DNA of 64,000 bases from Variovorax sp. ZS18.2.2 (lineage in GTDB: Bacteria; Pseudomonadota; Gammaproteobacteria; Burkholderiales; Burkholderiaceae_C). Where the stretch lies: positions 248,001 to 312,000 of the forward strand of contig NZ_JANLNM010000001.1 of NCBI RefSeq assembly GCF_024701975.1, in the 5' to 3' direction. A program made the translations under genes and the position numbers. The notes under the pieces are model-generated. The model searched no databases. It was given only the letters and a program-made list of their open reading frames with translations, and had not been told where the DNA came from. This document shows positions 53,853-63,885 of the stretch, piece after piece; position 1 is the stretch's first letter; every line of letters starts with the position of its first letter.

Positions 53853-54769
53853 GGCTTTTCGTTGCGCAGTGCGGGCACCAGTTCGAGCACCGCATCGGCG
53901 AAGGTGCGCGGTGCTTCCTGCGGCAGGTTGTGGCCCGCGCCGGGCACCAGACGGTGCGAGCGCGGACCGCTGAAGCGGTGTGCATGGGCCGAGGCATCGG
54001 CGGGCGGCCGCACACCGTCGTCGATGCCGTCGAAGGTGATGGCGGGCACGGTGATCGTGGGCTGTGCGGCGAGGCGCCGTTCGATGTCCGCATACGCCGG
54101 GTCGCCGGGCACGAGGCCGAAGCGGTGGCGGTACGAGTGGATCACCACGTCGACGAAATCCGGATGGTCGAACGCGGCGGCACTGCGCGCGAAGGTGGCG
54201 TCGTCGAACTGCCAGGTCGGCGACCACAGCTTCCACAGCAGCTTTGCGATGGCCTGGCGGTCCTTCGCGAGCCCGGCGCGGCCGCGTTCGCTGTGAAAGT
54301 AGTACTGGTACCAGAGGCTGTGCTCGTTCTCGGCCGTGTCCGGCTCCATCGCCTTCGCGATGTTCTGGATGTTGTAGCTGTTGAGCGAGACCAGCCCCGC
54401 GCATCGCTCGGGCCACAGCGCCGCGACCACGCAGGCGGCGCGGCCGCCCCAGTCGTAGCCGGCGAGCACTGCGCGGTCGATCTTCAGCGCGTCGAGCAGC
54501 GCGAGCAGGTCGGCGCCGAATGCCGCCTGTTCGCCCGAGCGCGGCGTGGCATCGGCGAGGAAGCGCGTGGCGCCGTAGCCGCGCATGTACGGCACGATCA
54601 CGCGGCAGCCTTGCTCTGCGAGCATCGGCGCGACTTCGGCGTAGGTGTGGATGTCGTACGGAAAGCCGTGCATCAGCAGCACGGGCGGGCCGTCTGCAGG
54701 GCCGGCTTCGTGGTACGCGACTTCGAGGACGCCCGCCTCGATCTTGCGCAAGGGTTCCATGCGGTTCAT
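53849..54769 (-). CDS. Alpha/beta hydrolase of the epoxide hydrolase/dehalogenase type
   Basis: A 306-residue alpha/beta hydrolase with an Asp nucleophile in LAGYDWGGRAA, as in epoxide hydrolases and haloacetate dehalogenases, and the oxyanion segment LLMHGFPYDIHTY. The His is in VPGAGHNLPQEAP. It lies between the two formaldehyde-oxidation genes with an ATGA overlap, so it may act in the same pathway, for example on an intermediate after demethylation. That is inference; ATG 54760 is an alternative start. Confidence 0.85.
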   Translation of the reverse strand: MNRMEPLRKIEAGVLEVAYHEAGPADGPPVLLMHGFPYDIHTYAEVAPMLAEQGCRVIVPYMRGYGATRFLADATPRSGEQAAFGADLLALLDALKIDRAVLAGYDWGGRAACVVAALWPERCAGLVSLNSYNIQNIAKAMEPDTAENEHSLWYQYYFHSERGRAGLAKDRQAIAKLLWKLWSPTWQFDDATFARSAAAFDHPDFVDVVIHSYRHRFGLVPGDPAYADIERRLAAQPTITVPAITFDGIDDGVRPPADASAHAHRFSGPRSHRLVPGAGHNLPQEAPRTFADAVLELVPALRNEKP

Positions 54770-54788
54770 GGCGAACGCCTCCGGCCGA

Positions 54789-55895
<1,107 letters not shown>

Positions 55896-55943
55896 GGCGG
55901 GTTCGGGGGAAAGAGGGAGTGGGAGGTGGGCCCGCAAGAATAC

Positions 55944-56594
55944 TCAGGCGGGGCCAGCAGGGAAGATACCCGACATCCCGATGAACCCGGGGAGGTGTCG
56001 GAAATCCCAGACCCAGTTGCGCAGGGCCGGAAACTCGTCGAGCGAGATGCCGCCCTCACCGGCCAGCGCGACATACGGGAAGCAGGCGAGGTCGGCAATC
56101 GTCGGCTCGGGCGCCGCAGCCAGCCAGCGCAGGCCCGCGCTGGCCTGCTCGGCGAGGTGGTCGTCGAGCACGCGGAACACGGCGCGCGCGCCGCTGCGGC
56201 AGGCGGCGATGTCCAGGTGGTGGTAGCCGAGCGCGTCGTGCAGCCGGGCGGCCGATGCGGTGCGGGTGATCTCGTCGGCCGTGGCGAGCCACATCGCGAC
56301 CTGGCCGCGCAGCTTCGGATCGTCCGGATACCAGCGGTGCTGCGCGCCGTGGCGGCTCGCAAGATAGACCAGGATGGCCTGCGCATCGCGCAGCACGAAG
56401 CCGTCGTCGTCGATCACCGGAATCTGCCCAAGCGGATTGACGTTCGCGAGGAATGCGGCCGACTTGTGTTCGCGCCCCGGGTAGAAATCGACCGGCACCG
56501 CTTCGTAGGCCACGCCAAGCCAGGCCAGCATCTGCCGCACCTTGAAGCAATTGCCCGAAAGCGGGTAGTCGTACAGCTTCAACAACGCGGTCAT
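55944..56594 (-). CDS. GST-like protein, NdmE-like position
   Basis: A 216-residue GST-fold protein. The thioredoxin-like domain contains LYDYPLSGNCFKVRQMLAW and the cis-proline in NPLGQIPVIDDDG followed by RDAQAILVYLA; the helical domain includes PTIADLACFPYVALA. Its ATG overlaps the stop of the oxygenase subunit gene. In methylxanthine degradation a GST-like protein (NdmE) has a structural role in the NdmC-NdmD-NdmE complex; the same neighbour relation suggests that role here, but a true glutathione transferase is possible. Confidence 0.82.
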   Translation of the reverse strand: MTALLKLYDYPLSGNCFKVRQMLAWLGVAYEAVPVDFYPGREHKSAAFLANVNPLGQIPVIDDDGFVLRDAQAILVYLASRHGAQHRWYPDDPKLRGQVAMWLATADEITRTASAARLHDALGYHHLDIAACRSGARAVFRVLDDHLAEQASAGLRWLAAAPEPTIADLACFPYVALAGEGGISLDEFPALRNWVWDFRHLPGFIGMSGIFPAGPA

Positions 56595-57454
56595 GCGGCG
56601 GCCCTCGTGCCGAAGCGCATGCCGCGCTCGCGCAGCCAGCGCCGGTAGGTGACCGAGGAGGTGTCGCCGCGCGTCGGCGTCTCGGCGCGGCCTTCGAGCG
56701 GCATGCGCTTGAAGGCGTGGTTCTCCAGGATCGGCTTGTCCTGCCCGAAGATCGTTTGCTGGAAGGCGATGAGTTCGGCGTCGGTGGACACCTCGTCGAA
56801 GCAGGCGAGGATCGTGTGGGCGATCACGTGTTCGTCGTCGATCGGTTGCAGGAAGAGGCCGATGGCGTCCTGCGCGTCGGAACGCAGGCTCGACTTGTAG
56901 AGCATGGCCGAGAAGGGCTGCATCACGCGGTACTTGTAGAGCACGTGGCTGCCGGTGTCGTGCGCGGCCGAGGCGCGGGGCTGCCAGAAGCGGCAGTCGG
57001 TCGCCCAGATCTCGCCGGTGGCGGGGTCGATGTCCACCTGGTAGGGCGCGACTTCGGTATGCGGCACCTTGCCGAGGTAGTCGGCATGCACGAAGGGGAA
57101 GTGCGCCATGTCGAGGAAATTCTCGATCACGCGCAGACCCGACACCGCGACGCCGATGCCGCCGCAATCGACGGTGCGGCGGCCGGGCTCGGTGTATTCG
57201 GCGAACGCGAAGAGCGGGCGGGCGGGGCGGCCGCTGGGGCAGACCCAGAGGTAGCCGTAGTGCGATTGCACGGCGAGTGGCTGCGTGCCGAGGCGGCATT
57301 GCGGCGTGCCGTCGGCATCGGTCCAGAGCGCCAACGTTTCGCCGAGCAGGCGGGTCGCGTGCGGCTGTTGTTCGGAGGCGCTGGCGAGCGCGCTTGCAGG
57401 CCCAACGACGAGCCAGTCGTCGAGCATGTTGGAGTCATCGGTGACGAAGGGCAT
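56591..57454 (-). CDS. Rieske-less oxygenase subunit, NdmC-like
   Basis: A 287-residue oxygenase of the ring-hydroxylating alpha-subunit type. The mononuclear iron motif is NFLDMAHFPFVH at residues 112-123 (Asp115, His118, His123), and the later FGQDKPILENH is typical. At the N-terminus, where the CxH...CxxH Rieske motif should lie, the chain goes directly from QCRLGTQPLAV to YGYLWVCPSG, so the [2Fe-2S] site is missing while the flanks remain. NdmC, the 7-methylxanthine N7-demethylase, has the same lack. The next upstream gene supplies a separate Rieske domain. Confidence 0.83.
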   Translation of the reverse strand: MPFVTDDSNMLDDWLVVGPASALASASEQQPHATRLLGETLALWTDADGTPQCRLGTQPLAVQSHYGYLWVCPSGRPARPLFAFAEYTEPGRRTVDCGGIGVAVSGLRVIENFLDMAHFPFVHADYLGKVPHTEVAPYQVDIDPATGEIWATDCRFWQPRASAAHDTGSHVLYKYRVMQPFSAMLYKSSLRSDAQDAIGLFLQPIDDEHVIAHTILACFDEVSTDAELIAFQQTIFGQDKPILENHAFKRMPLEGRAETPTRGDTSSVTYRRWLRERGMRFGTRAAA

Positions 57455-57464
57455 CGCGGTTCCT

Positions 57465-58142
57465 TCAGCCTTGTGTTTCGATGGCGCTGCGCAGGTTGCG
57501 CGCGGCCGTGTGGAGGGTTTTCATCGCGTCGGAGCCGGGGGATACCTCGGTCCACAGGTGGACGAAAGTAAGCTGCGGCTGCGCGTCGAGCACCAGTGCA
57601 ACGGTCTGCACCTCTTCGAGCGCGCCTCGAAATGCGCCCGGTGCCGCGTTGGCTGCGAAGCCGTACTGTGCGAGGGCATCGCGCACGTCCTGCGCGTTGG
57701 CACGCAGCGTCAGCGTGCGGCAGAAGTGCCAGCCGGCCGGCACGGCCCCGGCCAGCGATGGCGGCGCAGCGGACGCATCCTGCGCGACAAGGTTGACCCA
57801 CAGCATGCCGGCCGCGTCGACCGCGCCGAACACCTTGGCGCAGACGTTGCGCGGCGCCTGCATCGCCGGATGGGCCGGAATGCCGACGCACTGCCCGTTG
57901 CCCGCGGCGTACTGCCAGCCGTGGTACGCGCAGGAGAGGCGGTCTTCGACGACCTGGCCGAGCGTGAAGCGCACGCTGCGGTGCGGGCACCGGTTGTCCC
58001 AGGCCTGGGCCGCGCCGTCGGCCGAGCGCCAGAGCGCGAGCTCTTGGCCTTCCGCGAAGCCGGCGACGATGTTGGCGCCGGGGCGCAGATCGGCCGATCG
58101 CGCCACGGGGTGCCAGGTGGCAGCGTGTGGATTCGTCGTCAT
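57465..58142 (-). CDS. Stand-alone Rieske [2Fe-2S] protein
   Basis: A 225-residue protein with a full Rieske domain: Cys52-x-His54 (RCPHRSV) and Cys71-x2-His74 (CAYHGWQY). After the domain the chain lacks the D-x2-H-x4-H iron site of oxygenase alpha subunits. It lies 10 bases before the Rieske-less oxygenase gene. It most likely passes electrons to that subunit, replacing the N-terminal Rieske domain of NdmD; no flavin or plant-type ferredoxin domain is fused, so a reductase must come from elsewhere. Confidence 0.85.
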   Translation of the reverse strand: MTTNPHAATWHPVARSADLRPGANIVAGFAEGQELALWRSADGAAQAWDNRCPHRSVRFTLGQVVEDRLSCAYHGWQYAAGNGQCVGIPAHPAMQAPRNVCAKVFGAVDAAGMLWVNLVAQDASAAPPSLAGAVPAGWHFCRTLTLRANAQDVRDALAQYGFAANAAPGAFRGALEEVQTVALVLDAQPQLTFVHLWTEVSPGSDAMKTLHTAARNLRSAIETQG

Positions 58143-58147
58143 GGCGC

Positions 58148-59227
58148 TCAACGCGAACCGCCCATCACGCCGTCGACGAACCAGTCCATCTTGCCGAGAT
58201 CCGCATCCGCCACATGGGCGCCCGCCGCCACGCGCACGACGCCCTTCTGGTCCTTGATGGGGCCGCCGAAGACCTGCAGCTTGCCGCTGGCGATGTCGCG
58301 TTCCTTCGCCTGCACGAGGTCGGCCACATCCTTCGGCACCCGCGGGCCCATCGGCGCCATCTGCACCACCCCATCGGCGATGCCGCCCAGGTAGAGGCTG
58401 GGCTTCCAGGTGCCGGCCATCACCTCGCGCGCCACCCGCGTGTAGAAGCCGCCCCAGTGGTGGGTGACGCTCGTGAGGTAGTTTTTGGGCGCGTAGCTGC
58501 GCATGTCGGAATGGAACGAGACGACGCCGACCCCGCGCGCCTCGGCGGCGGTGGCCACGGCGGGCGTGTCGGTGAAATGGGTCAGCACGTCGGCGCCCTG
58601 GTTCATGAGCGCGACGGCGGCATCGCGCTCCTTGGGCGGATCGAACCACGAGTTGATGAACACCACATGCACCATCGCCTTCGGGTTGACGCTGCGCGCG
58701 CCGAGCGTGAAGGCGTTGAGGTACCACATCACGTCGGGCACCGGGTGCGCGCCGACGAGGCCGATGATGTTCGAGCGTGTGGTTCTGCCCGCCACGATGC
58801 CCGCGAGATAACCGCCTTCGTGCCAGCGGGCGTTGTAGCCGCCGAAGTTCTTCGCGGTCTGGTAGCCGCTCGCGATCAGGTACTTCGTGTCCGGGTTGTC
58901 GCTGGCGACGGTGAGCATCGGCTTCATGTAGCCGAAGGAGGCGCCGAAGATCAGCTTGCAGCCATCGGCCGAGAGTTCGCGCGCCACGCGCTCGGAATCG
59001 GGGCCCTCGTTGGTGTCGGGCACGCTGCGCACGTTGATCTGGGGGCCCAGGTTCTTCTCGAGTTCACGCCGGCCGAGGTCGTGCTGGTAGGTCCAGCCGG
59101 TGTCGCCGACCGGGCCCAGGAAGACGAAGCCGATCTTGAGCGGCCCCGCCGCCCAGGCTGCGCGCAACGGGAGCAGGGAGGCGGCGACGCCGGCGGAGAG
59201 CAGGGTGCGTCGGGCAGGGCTGTGCAT
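58148..59227 (-). CDS. BMP-family ABC transporter substrate-binding protein
   Basis: Periplasmic BMP/PnrA-type binding protein, 359 residues, with a signal sequence RRTLLSAGVAASLLPLRAAWA. The fold shows IGFVFLGPVGDTGWTYQHDLGRRE and GADVLTHFTDTPAVATAA. BMP proteins mostly bind purine nucleosides or related bases. It is the first gene of the oxygenase operon, divergent from a LysR gene. No permease or ATPase gene is adjacent, so other transporter parts lie elsewhere. Confidence 0.92.
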   Translation of the reverse strand: MHSPARRTLLSAGVAASLLPLRAAWAAGPLKIGFVFLGPVGDTGWTYQHDLGRRELEKNLGPQINVRSVPDTNEGPDSERVARELSADGCKLIFGASFGYMKPMLTVASDNPDTKYLIASGYQTAKNFGGYNARWHEGGYLAGIVAGRTTRSNIIGLVGAHPVPDVMWYLNAFTLGARSVNPKAMVHVVFINSWFDPPKERDAAVALMNQGADVLTHFTDTPAVATAAEARGVGVVSFHSDMRSYAPKNYLTSVTHHWGGFYTRVAREVMAGTWKPSLYLGGIADGVVQMAPMGPRVPKDVADLVQAKERDIASGKLQVFGGPIKDQKGVVRVAAGAHVADADLGKMDWFVDGVMGGSR

Positions 59228-59354
59228 CGGGTTTTCTCCAATCGTGGGGAGCAGGGGCTCGGTGGGGCTTGGCATAGCATTCGCTGTGCCTGCGGCAGCT
59301 GCAGACCGTACCGTTTCTTGCCTCCCCACGAAAGCCACATGCCGAGACGCAACT

Positions 59355-59368
59355 TTTCATTTCTGAAA
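59355..59368. promoter_or_regulatory. Palindrome in the BMP/LysR divergent region
   Basis: Inverted repeat TTTCA-TTTC-TGAAA, 30 bases before the LysR GTG start and in the gap shared with the oxygenase operon. It is a short AT-rich site in GC-rich surroundings and a candidate LysR site or part of one. Evidence is limited to the sequence symmetry. Confidence 0.35.
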
Positions 59369-59397
59369 CGGCGAGCCTCCACCGAAGGAGACCGCGC

Positions 59398-60369
59398 GTG
59401 ACCGGCATCGACCTGGCGCTGGTGCAGGCTTTCGTGCTGGTCATGCAGAGCGGCAGTCTCACGAAGGCCGAGAGCCTGTCGGGCGTCTCCAAGGCCACGC
59501 TGAGCCGGCAGCTCACGCGGCTGGAGGAACTGCTGGGCGCGCAACTGCTGATGCGCAGCTCGCGCCGCGTCACCGCGACCGAGGCCGGGCGCGCCTTCTT
59601 CGCGCGCTGCGAGGGTCTGCTGGACGAGGTGACGGGCCGGCTGGAGGCGGCGCGCACCGAGATCCAGGAGATCACGGCAGGCGTCTCCGGCAGCCTCTCA
59701 CTCTTGTCCGACACCCAGTTCAGCACCTCGTTCGTCTGCCATGTGGTGAAGCTGTTCCTGGAGTCGCACCCGAACGTGCGCTGCCAGCTCGATGTCGCGA
59801 GCCGCCTGAACGCGCCGCAGATCGGCGATGTGGACTGCTACGTCTGCTCGGAGCCGCCGGATGCGCCGAACCTCGTCGCCAAGCTGCTGGGCCGGCTGAA
59901 CTACGGCCTCTACGCGAGCCCGCAGTACCTCGAGCGCCAGGGCACGCCGCAGGCGCCTGACGACCTGCTGAACCACCGCTCGATCGTGATGAAGGAGGCC
60001 TCGGGGCCGTCGCAGGTGCTGCTGGTCTCGGGCGCGTCGGGCAGCTATGCCTTTCGTCCGGAGCCGACCTTCGAGACCAACGACCACTGGGTGATGAAGA
60101 CCTTCTGCATCGACGGCTTCGGCATCGCGCTGCTGCCGGCCTTCTTCGCCCGGCCCGAGGTGGCGCAGGGCGTGCTGGTGCCGGTGCTGTTGCAGTGGCA
60201 GCCGGAGCCGCGGCGCATCTACTGCGCTTACCAGCGGCAGCGCTACATGGGGCAGAAACTGCGTGCGTTCGTCGACCTGATGGCGCGCTGCGTGGTGGAC
60301 ATCGATTCGTACAACTACTACGTCGGCTCGTCCGCGGCCCGGCGCGGCAGGGCGGGTGCAAGACCATAA
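59398..60369 (+). CDS. LysR-family regulator of the oxygenase operon
   Basis: A 323-residue LysR regulator. The helix-turn-helix region is VQAFVLVMQSGSLTKAESLS and then KATLSRQLTRLEELLGAQLL; the effector domain follows. The start is GTG at 59398 with a good ribosome site (GAAGGAG). Divergence from the BMP-Rieske-oxygenase operon makes it the likely activator; the effector should be the demethylation substrate or product. Confidence 0.92.
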   Translation: MTGIDLALVQAFVLVMQSGSLTKAESLSGVSKATLSRQLTRLEELLGAQLLMRSSRRVTATEAGRAFFARCEGLLDEVTGRLEAARTEIQEITAGVSGSLSLLSDTQFSTSFVCHVVKLFLESHPNVRCQLDVASRLNAPQIGDVDCYVCSEPPDAPNLVAKLLGRLNYGLYASPQYLERQGTPQAPDDLLNHRSIVMKEASGPSQVLLVSGASGSYAFRPEPTFETNDHWVMKTFCIDGFGIALLPAFFARPEVAQGVLVPVLLQWQPEPRRIYCAYQRQRYMGQKLRAFVDLMARCVVDIDSYNYYVGSSAARRGRAGARP

Positions 60370-60405
60370 TGACGGCCCGTCTGACGCCCGCCTGATCCAT
60401 CCATC

Positions 60406-60846
60406 ATGAAGAAAATCCTCGTCCTCAACGGCCCCAATCTCAACCTGCTCGGCACGCGCGAGCCCGAGCAGTACGGACGCGACACGCTGGCCGATGTCGA
60501 GCGCCTGTGCAAGGAAACCGGAGCGAAGCTCGGCGTGGAGATCGAATGCCGCCAGTCGAACCACGAAGGCGTGCTGATCGACTGGATCCAGGAAGCGGGC
60601 CGCGAAGTGGCGGCCGGCACCATGCTCGGCGTGGTGATGAACCCCGGCGCCTACACCCACACCTCGATCGCGCTGCACGATGCGATCAAGGGGGCGAGCG
60701 TGCCGCTGATCGAACTGCACATCTCGAACGTGCACGCGCGAGAGGAGTTCCGCCACAAGTCGTACATCTCGCCCGCGGCGCGCGGGATCATCGTGGGGCT
60801 GGGGGTGAAGGGCTACACGCTGGCGATCGCCGCGCTGGTGCCCTAA
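60406..60846 (+). CDS. aroQ: 3-dehydroquinate dehydratase, type II
   Basis: Third step of the shikimate pathway; 146 residues, dodecameric type II enzyme. Signatures are [19 protein letters not shown], with the catalytic tyrosine after [19 protein letters not shown] and the His in [14 protein letters not shown]. The stop codon TAA (60844-60846) touches the left end of a 161-bp palindromic element. Confidence 0.97.
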   Translation: MKKILVLNGPNLNLLGTREPEQYGRDTLADVERLCKETGAKLGVEIECRQSNHEGVLIDWIQEAGREVAAGTMLGVVMNPGAYTHTSIALHDAIKGASVPLIELHISNVHAREEFRHKSYISPAARGIIVGLGVKGYTLAIAALVP

Positions 60847-61006
60847 GAGGCTGAGAGGCAATCCGACATGACCGCTCATCCCCCGCAAACGGCCCCACTC
60901 TGCGTTGCAAATGCTCGCCATAGCCCGAGCTATGGCTGCGCTTTGCGCCTTGATTGGGACCGTTTGCGGAGGCTGCTCGGTCACGCCGAATTGCCTCTCA
61001 GCCTCT
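60846..61006 (+). repeat. 161-bp palindromic element, copy B
   Basis: Inverted copy of the element at 29025-29185, same length, about six differences. Ends are AGAGGCTGAGAGGCAAT (60846) and ATTGCCTCTCAGCCTCT (60990). In the inner stem a T:A pair of copy A is C:G here (GCAAACGG with CCGTTTGC), a compensatory change. It lies between the converging aroQ and spoVR genes, so a bidirectional terminator function is plausible. The left end overlaps the last base of the aroQ stop. Confidence 0.85.
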
Positions 61007-61012
61007 GACCCG

Positions 61013-62548
61013 CTAGTACATCTGCTTGGGTGCCGTGGCCTTCCAGCTGCGGCTGATGCGGCCGGCGCTGTCGATGCTCTCGAGGTGCACGTCAAAGCCC
61101 CAGAGGCGCGCAACGTGCTTGAGCACTTCTTCCGCTCCATCGTGCAAGGGAAGGTTGTTGCGCTGCGTGTGCCGCAGCGTCAGCGAGCGGTCGCCGCGCG
61201 TGGCCACGTTCCACACCTGGATGTCGGGCTCGCGGCTGCTGATGTCGTACTGGCGTGACAGCGATTCGCGCAGCGATTGATAACCGCTGTCGTCGTGGAT
61301 GGCGGAGACCTCGAGCTCGGCTTCGCTCTGAAAGTCGCGAATGGAGAACAGCCGGAAATCGCGCATCGTCTTCGGGCTCAGGAACTGGCCGATGAAGCTC
61401 TCGTCCTTGAAGTTGCGCATCGCGTAGTCGAGCGTCGTGACCCAGTCGCTGCCGGCGAAGTCGGGGAACCAGCGGCGGTCTTCCTCGGTGGGCTTCTCGC
61501 AGATGCGGCGCAGCTCGGTGAACATCGCGAAGCCCAGCGCATAGGGGTTGATGCCGCTGTAGGCGCGGTGGCCCACCGGCGGCTGGAAGATCACGCCCGT
61601 GTGCGAGCTGAGCCATTCCATCATGAAGCCGTCGGCCAGCTGGCCGCGCTCGTACATCGTGTTGAGCAGCGTGTAGTGCCAGAAGGTGGCCCAGCCTTCG
61701 TTCATCACCTGCGTCTGGCGCTGCGGATAGAAGTACTGCGCGATCTTGCGCACGATGCGCACCACCTCGCGCTGCCAGGGTTCGAGCAGCGCGGCGTTCT
61801 TCTCGATGAAATAGAGCAGGTTTTCCTGTGGCTCCGAGGGAAAGCGCCGCGAGGCGTCGGACTCGGCCGCCTGCTCGGCGCGCTTGGGCAGCGTGCGCCA
61901 GAGGTCGTTCACCTGCTGCTGCATGTGGCGCTCGCGGTCCGCGCGCTGCACGCTCTCTTGCGCGAGCGATCGCTTCTGCGGACGGCGATAGCGATCGACG
62001 CCGTAGTTCATCAGCGCGTGGCAGGAGTCGAGCAGTTCCTCGACCGCATCGAGGCCGTGCCGCTCCTCGCACTCGGCGATGTAGTGGCGCGCGTAGACGA
62101 GGTAGTCGATGATGGACGACGCATCGGTCCACATCCGGAACAGGTAGTTGCCCTTGAAGAAGCTGTTGTGGCCGTAGGCCGCATGCGCGATCACCAGGGC
62201 CTGCATGGCCATGGTGTTTTCTTCCATGAGGTAGGCGATGCACGGATCGGAGTTGATCACGATCTCGTACGCCAGGCCCATGTGGCCGCGCTTGTAGTTC
62301 TTCTCGGTTGCGATGAACTGTTTGCCGTACGACCAGTGGCGATAGATCATCGGCATACCCACGCTGGCGTAGGCATCCATCATCTGCTCGGCGGTGATCA
62401 CCTCGAGCTGGTTGGGGTATACGTCCAGGCCGAAGCTCTTGGCGGTTTTCGCGATCTCGGTGTGGTACTGCTCGATCAGCTCGAAGGTCCAGTCCGAAGG
62501 GCTGGGCAGGCGCTCCAGGGGGCGGTCGGTGGTGATGATTGTGCTCAT
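61013..62548 (-). CDS. SpoVR-family protein
   Basis: A 511-residue SpoVR-family (YcgB-type) protein. Conserved parts are MPMIYRHWSYGKQFIATEKNYK, ENTMAMQALVIAHAAYGHNSFF and MNEGWATFWHYTLLNTMYE. The biochemical role is unknown, but it is consistently linked to the PrkA kinase and a YeaH-type VWA protein in stress and stationary phase. The start overlaps the stop of the yeaH gene. It ends next to the palindromic element copy B. Confidence 0.93.
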   Translation of the reverse strand: MSTIITTDRPLERLPSPSDWTFELIEQYHTEIAKTAKSFGLDVYPNQLEVITAEQMMDAYASVGMPMIYRHWSYGKQFIATEKNYKRGHMGLAYEIVINSDPCIAYLMEENTMAMQALVIAHAAYGHNSFFKGNYLFRMWTDASSIIDYLVYARHYIAECEERHGLDAVEELLDSCHALMNYGVDRYRRPQKRSLAQESVQRADRERHMQQQVNDLWRTLPKRAEQAAESDASRRFPSEPQENLLYFIEKNAALLEPWQREVVRIVRKIAQYFYPQRQTQVMNEGWATFWHYTLLNTMYERGQLADGFMMEWLSSHTGVIFQPPVGHRAYSGINPYALGFAMFTELRRICEKPTEEDRRWFPDFAGSDWVTTLDYAMRNFKDESFIGQFLSPKTMRDFRLFSIRDFQSEAELEVSAIHDDSGYQSLRESLSRQYDISSREPDIQVWNVATRGDRSLTLRHTQRNNLPLHDGAEEVLKHVARLWGFDVHLESIDSAGRISRSWKATAPKQMY

Positions 62549-63837
62549 GAGGTGACCCCTTCCTTCTTGAACAGGTCGCGGAACACGGGGTAGATGTCCT
62601 GTGCGTCGGAGACCTTGCGCATCGCGAAGTTGAGCTGTACGCCTTCGAGCTGCGCGTACTCCTGCCACAGGTTCTGCTCGGTCTCGGCCACCTGCACGTA
62701 GGCGTAGTAGCGCACCACCGGCAGGATGTCGTTGACCAGCAACTCGCGGCAGCGGCCGCTGTCCTGGTGCCAGTTGTCGCCGTCGCTGGCCTGCGCGCCG
62801 TAGACGTTCCATTCGCCGCTCGGGTAGCGCGCCTTGATGATCTCGTCCATCAGCACCAGCGCGCTCGAGACCACGGTGCCGCCGGTCTCGGTGGCGTGGA
62901 AGAACTCTTCCTCCGTCACTTCCTGCGCCTGCGTGTGATGGCGCAGGAACACGAGGTCGATGGTCTCGTAGTGCCGCGTGAGGAACATGTAGAGCAGCAT
63001 GAAGAAGCGCTTGGCCATGTCCTTGCGCGCCTCGTCCATCGAGCCCGACACGTCCATGAGGCAGAACATCACCGCCTTGGCGCTGGGCACCGGCGTCTTC
63101 ACACGGTTGCGGTAGCGCAGGTCGATCGGGTCGATGTAGGGCACGTGCCGCATGGTGCGGCGCAGCTCGGCGATGAGTTCCTCGGTCTCGCGGATTTCTT
63201 TCTGGATCATCGCCGTTGTGGCCTGTGGATGCGCCTTCAGGTGCAGCAGGTGCGCTTCGAGGCGCTTGAGCTCCTTGCGCGGCTCGCCGCCCAGCGCGAT
63301 GCGGCGTGCCAGCGCCCCGCGCATCGAGCGCACCACGTGCAGGTTGTTGGGCGAGCCGTCGCTCGTGAAGCCGGCGCGGTGGCTCTTCCACTCGGGCACG
63401 TCGGCAATCTGCGTGCGGATGAGGTGTGGCAGCGCGAGGTCGTCGAAGAAGACGCGCATGAACTCCTCGCGCGTGAGGCGGAAGACGAAGTCGTCTTCGC
63501 CTTCACCGCTGTCGCTGGCCTCGCCGCTGCCCGAGCCACCGCTGCCCTGGCCTTCGGGTCGCGCGATGCGGTCGCCCTTGAGGTACTCCTGGTTGCCCGG
63601 ATGCACGTATTCACGGTCGCCGCCACGGGCATGTCCGAACACCGGTTCGGACACATCGTGGCGCGGCAGGGTCACGTCTTCGCCTTGCTCCAGTTCGCGG
63701 ATGTTGCGGCCGCTGACTGCGCGCCGCACCGCCTCCTGGATCTGCCCCTTGTAGCGCCGGAGAAAGCGCTCACGGTTGCCAATGGACTTGTTCTTGCCCG
63801 ATAGCCGGCGGTCGATGATCTGCTGCAGGATGGCCAC
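62545..63837 (-). CDS. YeaH/YhbH-family VWA protein (DUF444)
   Basis: A 430-residue DUF444 protein. A Gly/Ser-rich acidic linker (residues about 95-115) separates the N-terminal part from a von Willebrand A domain with the metal site CLMDVSGSMDEARKD and ATETGGTVVSSALVLMDEII. It is the middle gene of prkA-yeaH-spoVR. The start is ATG 63837, 48 bases after the prkA stop. Function of the complex is not known in detail. Confidence 0.93.
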   Translation of the reverse strand: MAILQQIIDRRLSGKNKSIGNRERFLRRYKGQIQEAVRRAVSGRNIRELEQGEDVTLPRHDVSEPVFGHARGGDREYVHPGNQEYLKGDRIARPEGQGSGGSGSGEASDSGEGEDDFVFRLTREEFMRVFFDDLALPHLIRTQIADVPEWKSHRAGFTSDGSPNNLHVVRSMRGALARRIALGGEPRKELKRLEAHLLHLKAHPQATTAMIQKEIRETEELIAELRRTMRHVPYIDPIDLRYRNRVKTPVPSAKAVMFCLMDVSGSMDEARKDMAKRFFMLLYMFLTRHYETIDLVFLRHHTQAQEVTEEEFFHATETGGTVVSSALVLMDEIIKARYPSGEWNVYGAQASDGDNWHQDSGRCRELLVNDILPVVRYYAYVQVAETEQNLWQEYAQLEGVQLNFAMRKVSDAQDIYPVFRDLFKKEGVTS

Positions 63838-63885
63838 GATGGTGTCAAAGCTCCTTGCAAAAAGAGGACGATTGAAGGCTCGTCG

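Noticed and set aside
56591..57454. Reading the Rieske-less oxygenase gene as a broken pseudogene.
   Set aside because: The frame is intact, the catalytic iron motif is conserved, it is translationally coupled to the next gene, and the neighbouring gene supplies the missing Rieske domain; NdmC is a functional precedent.
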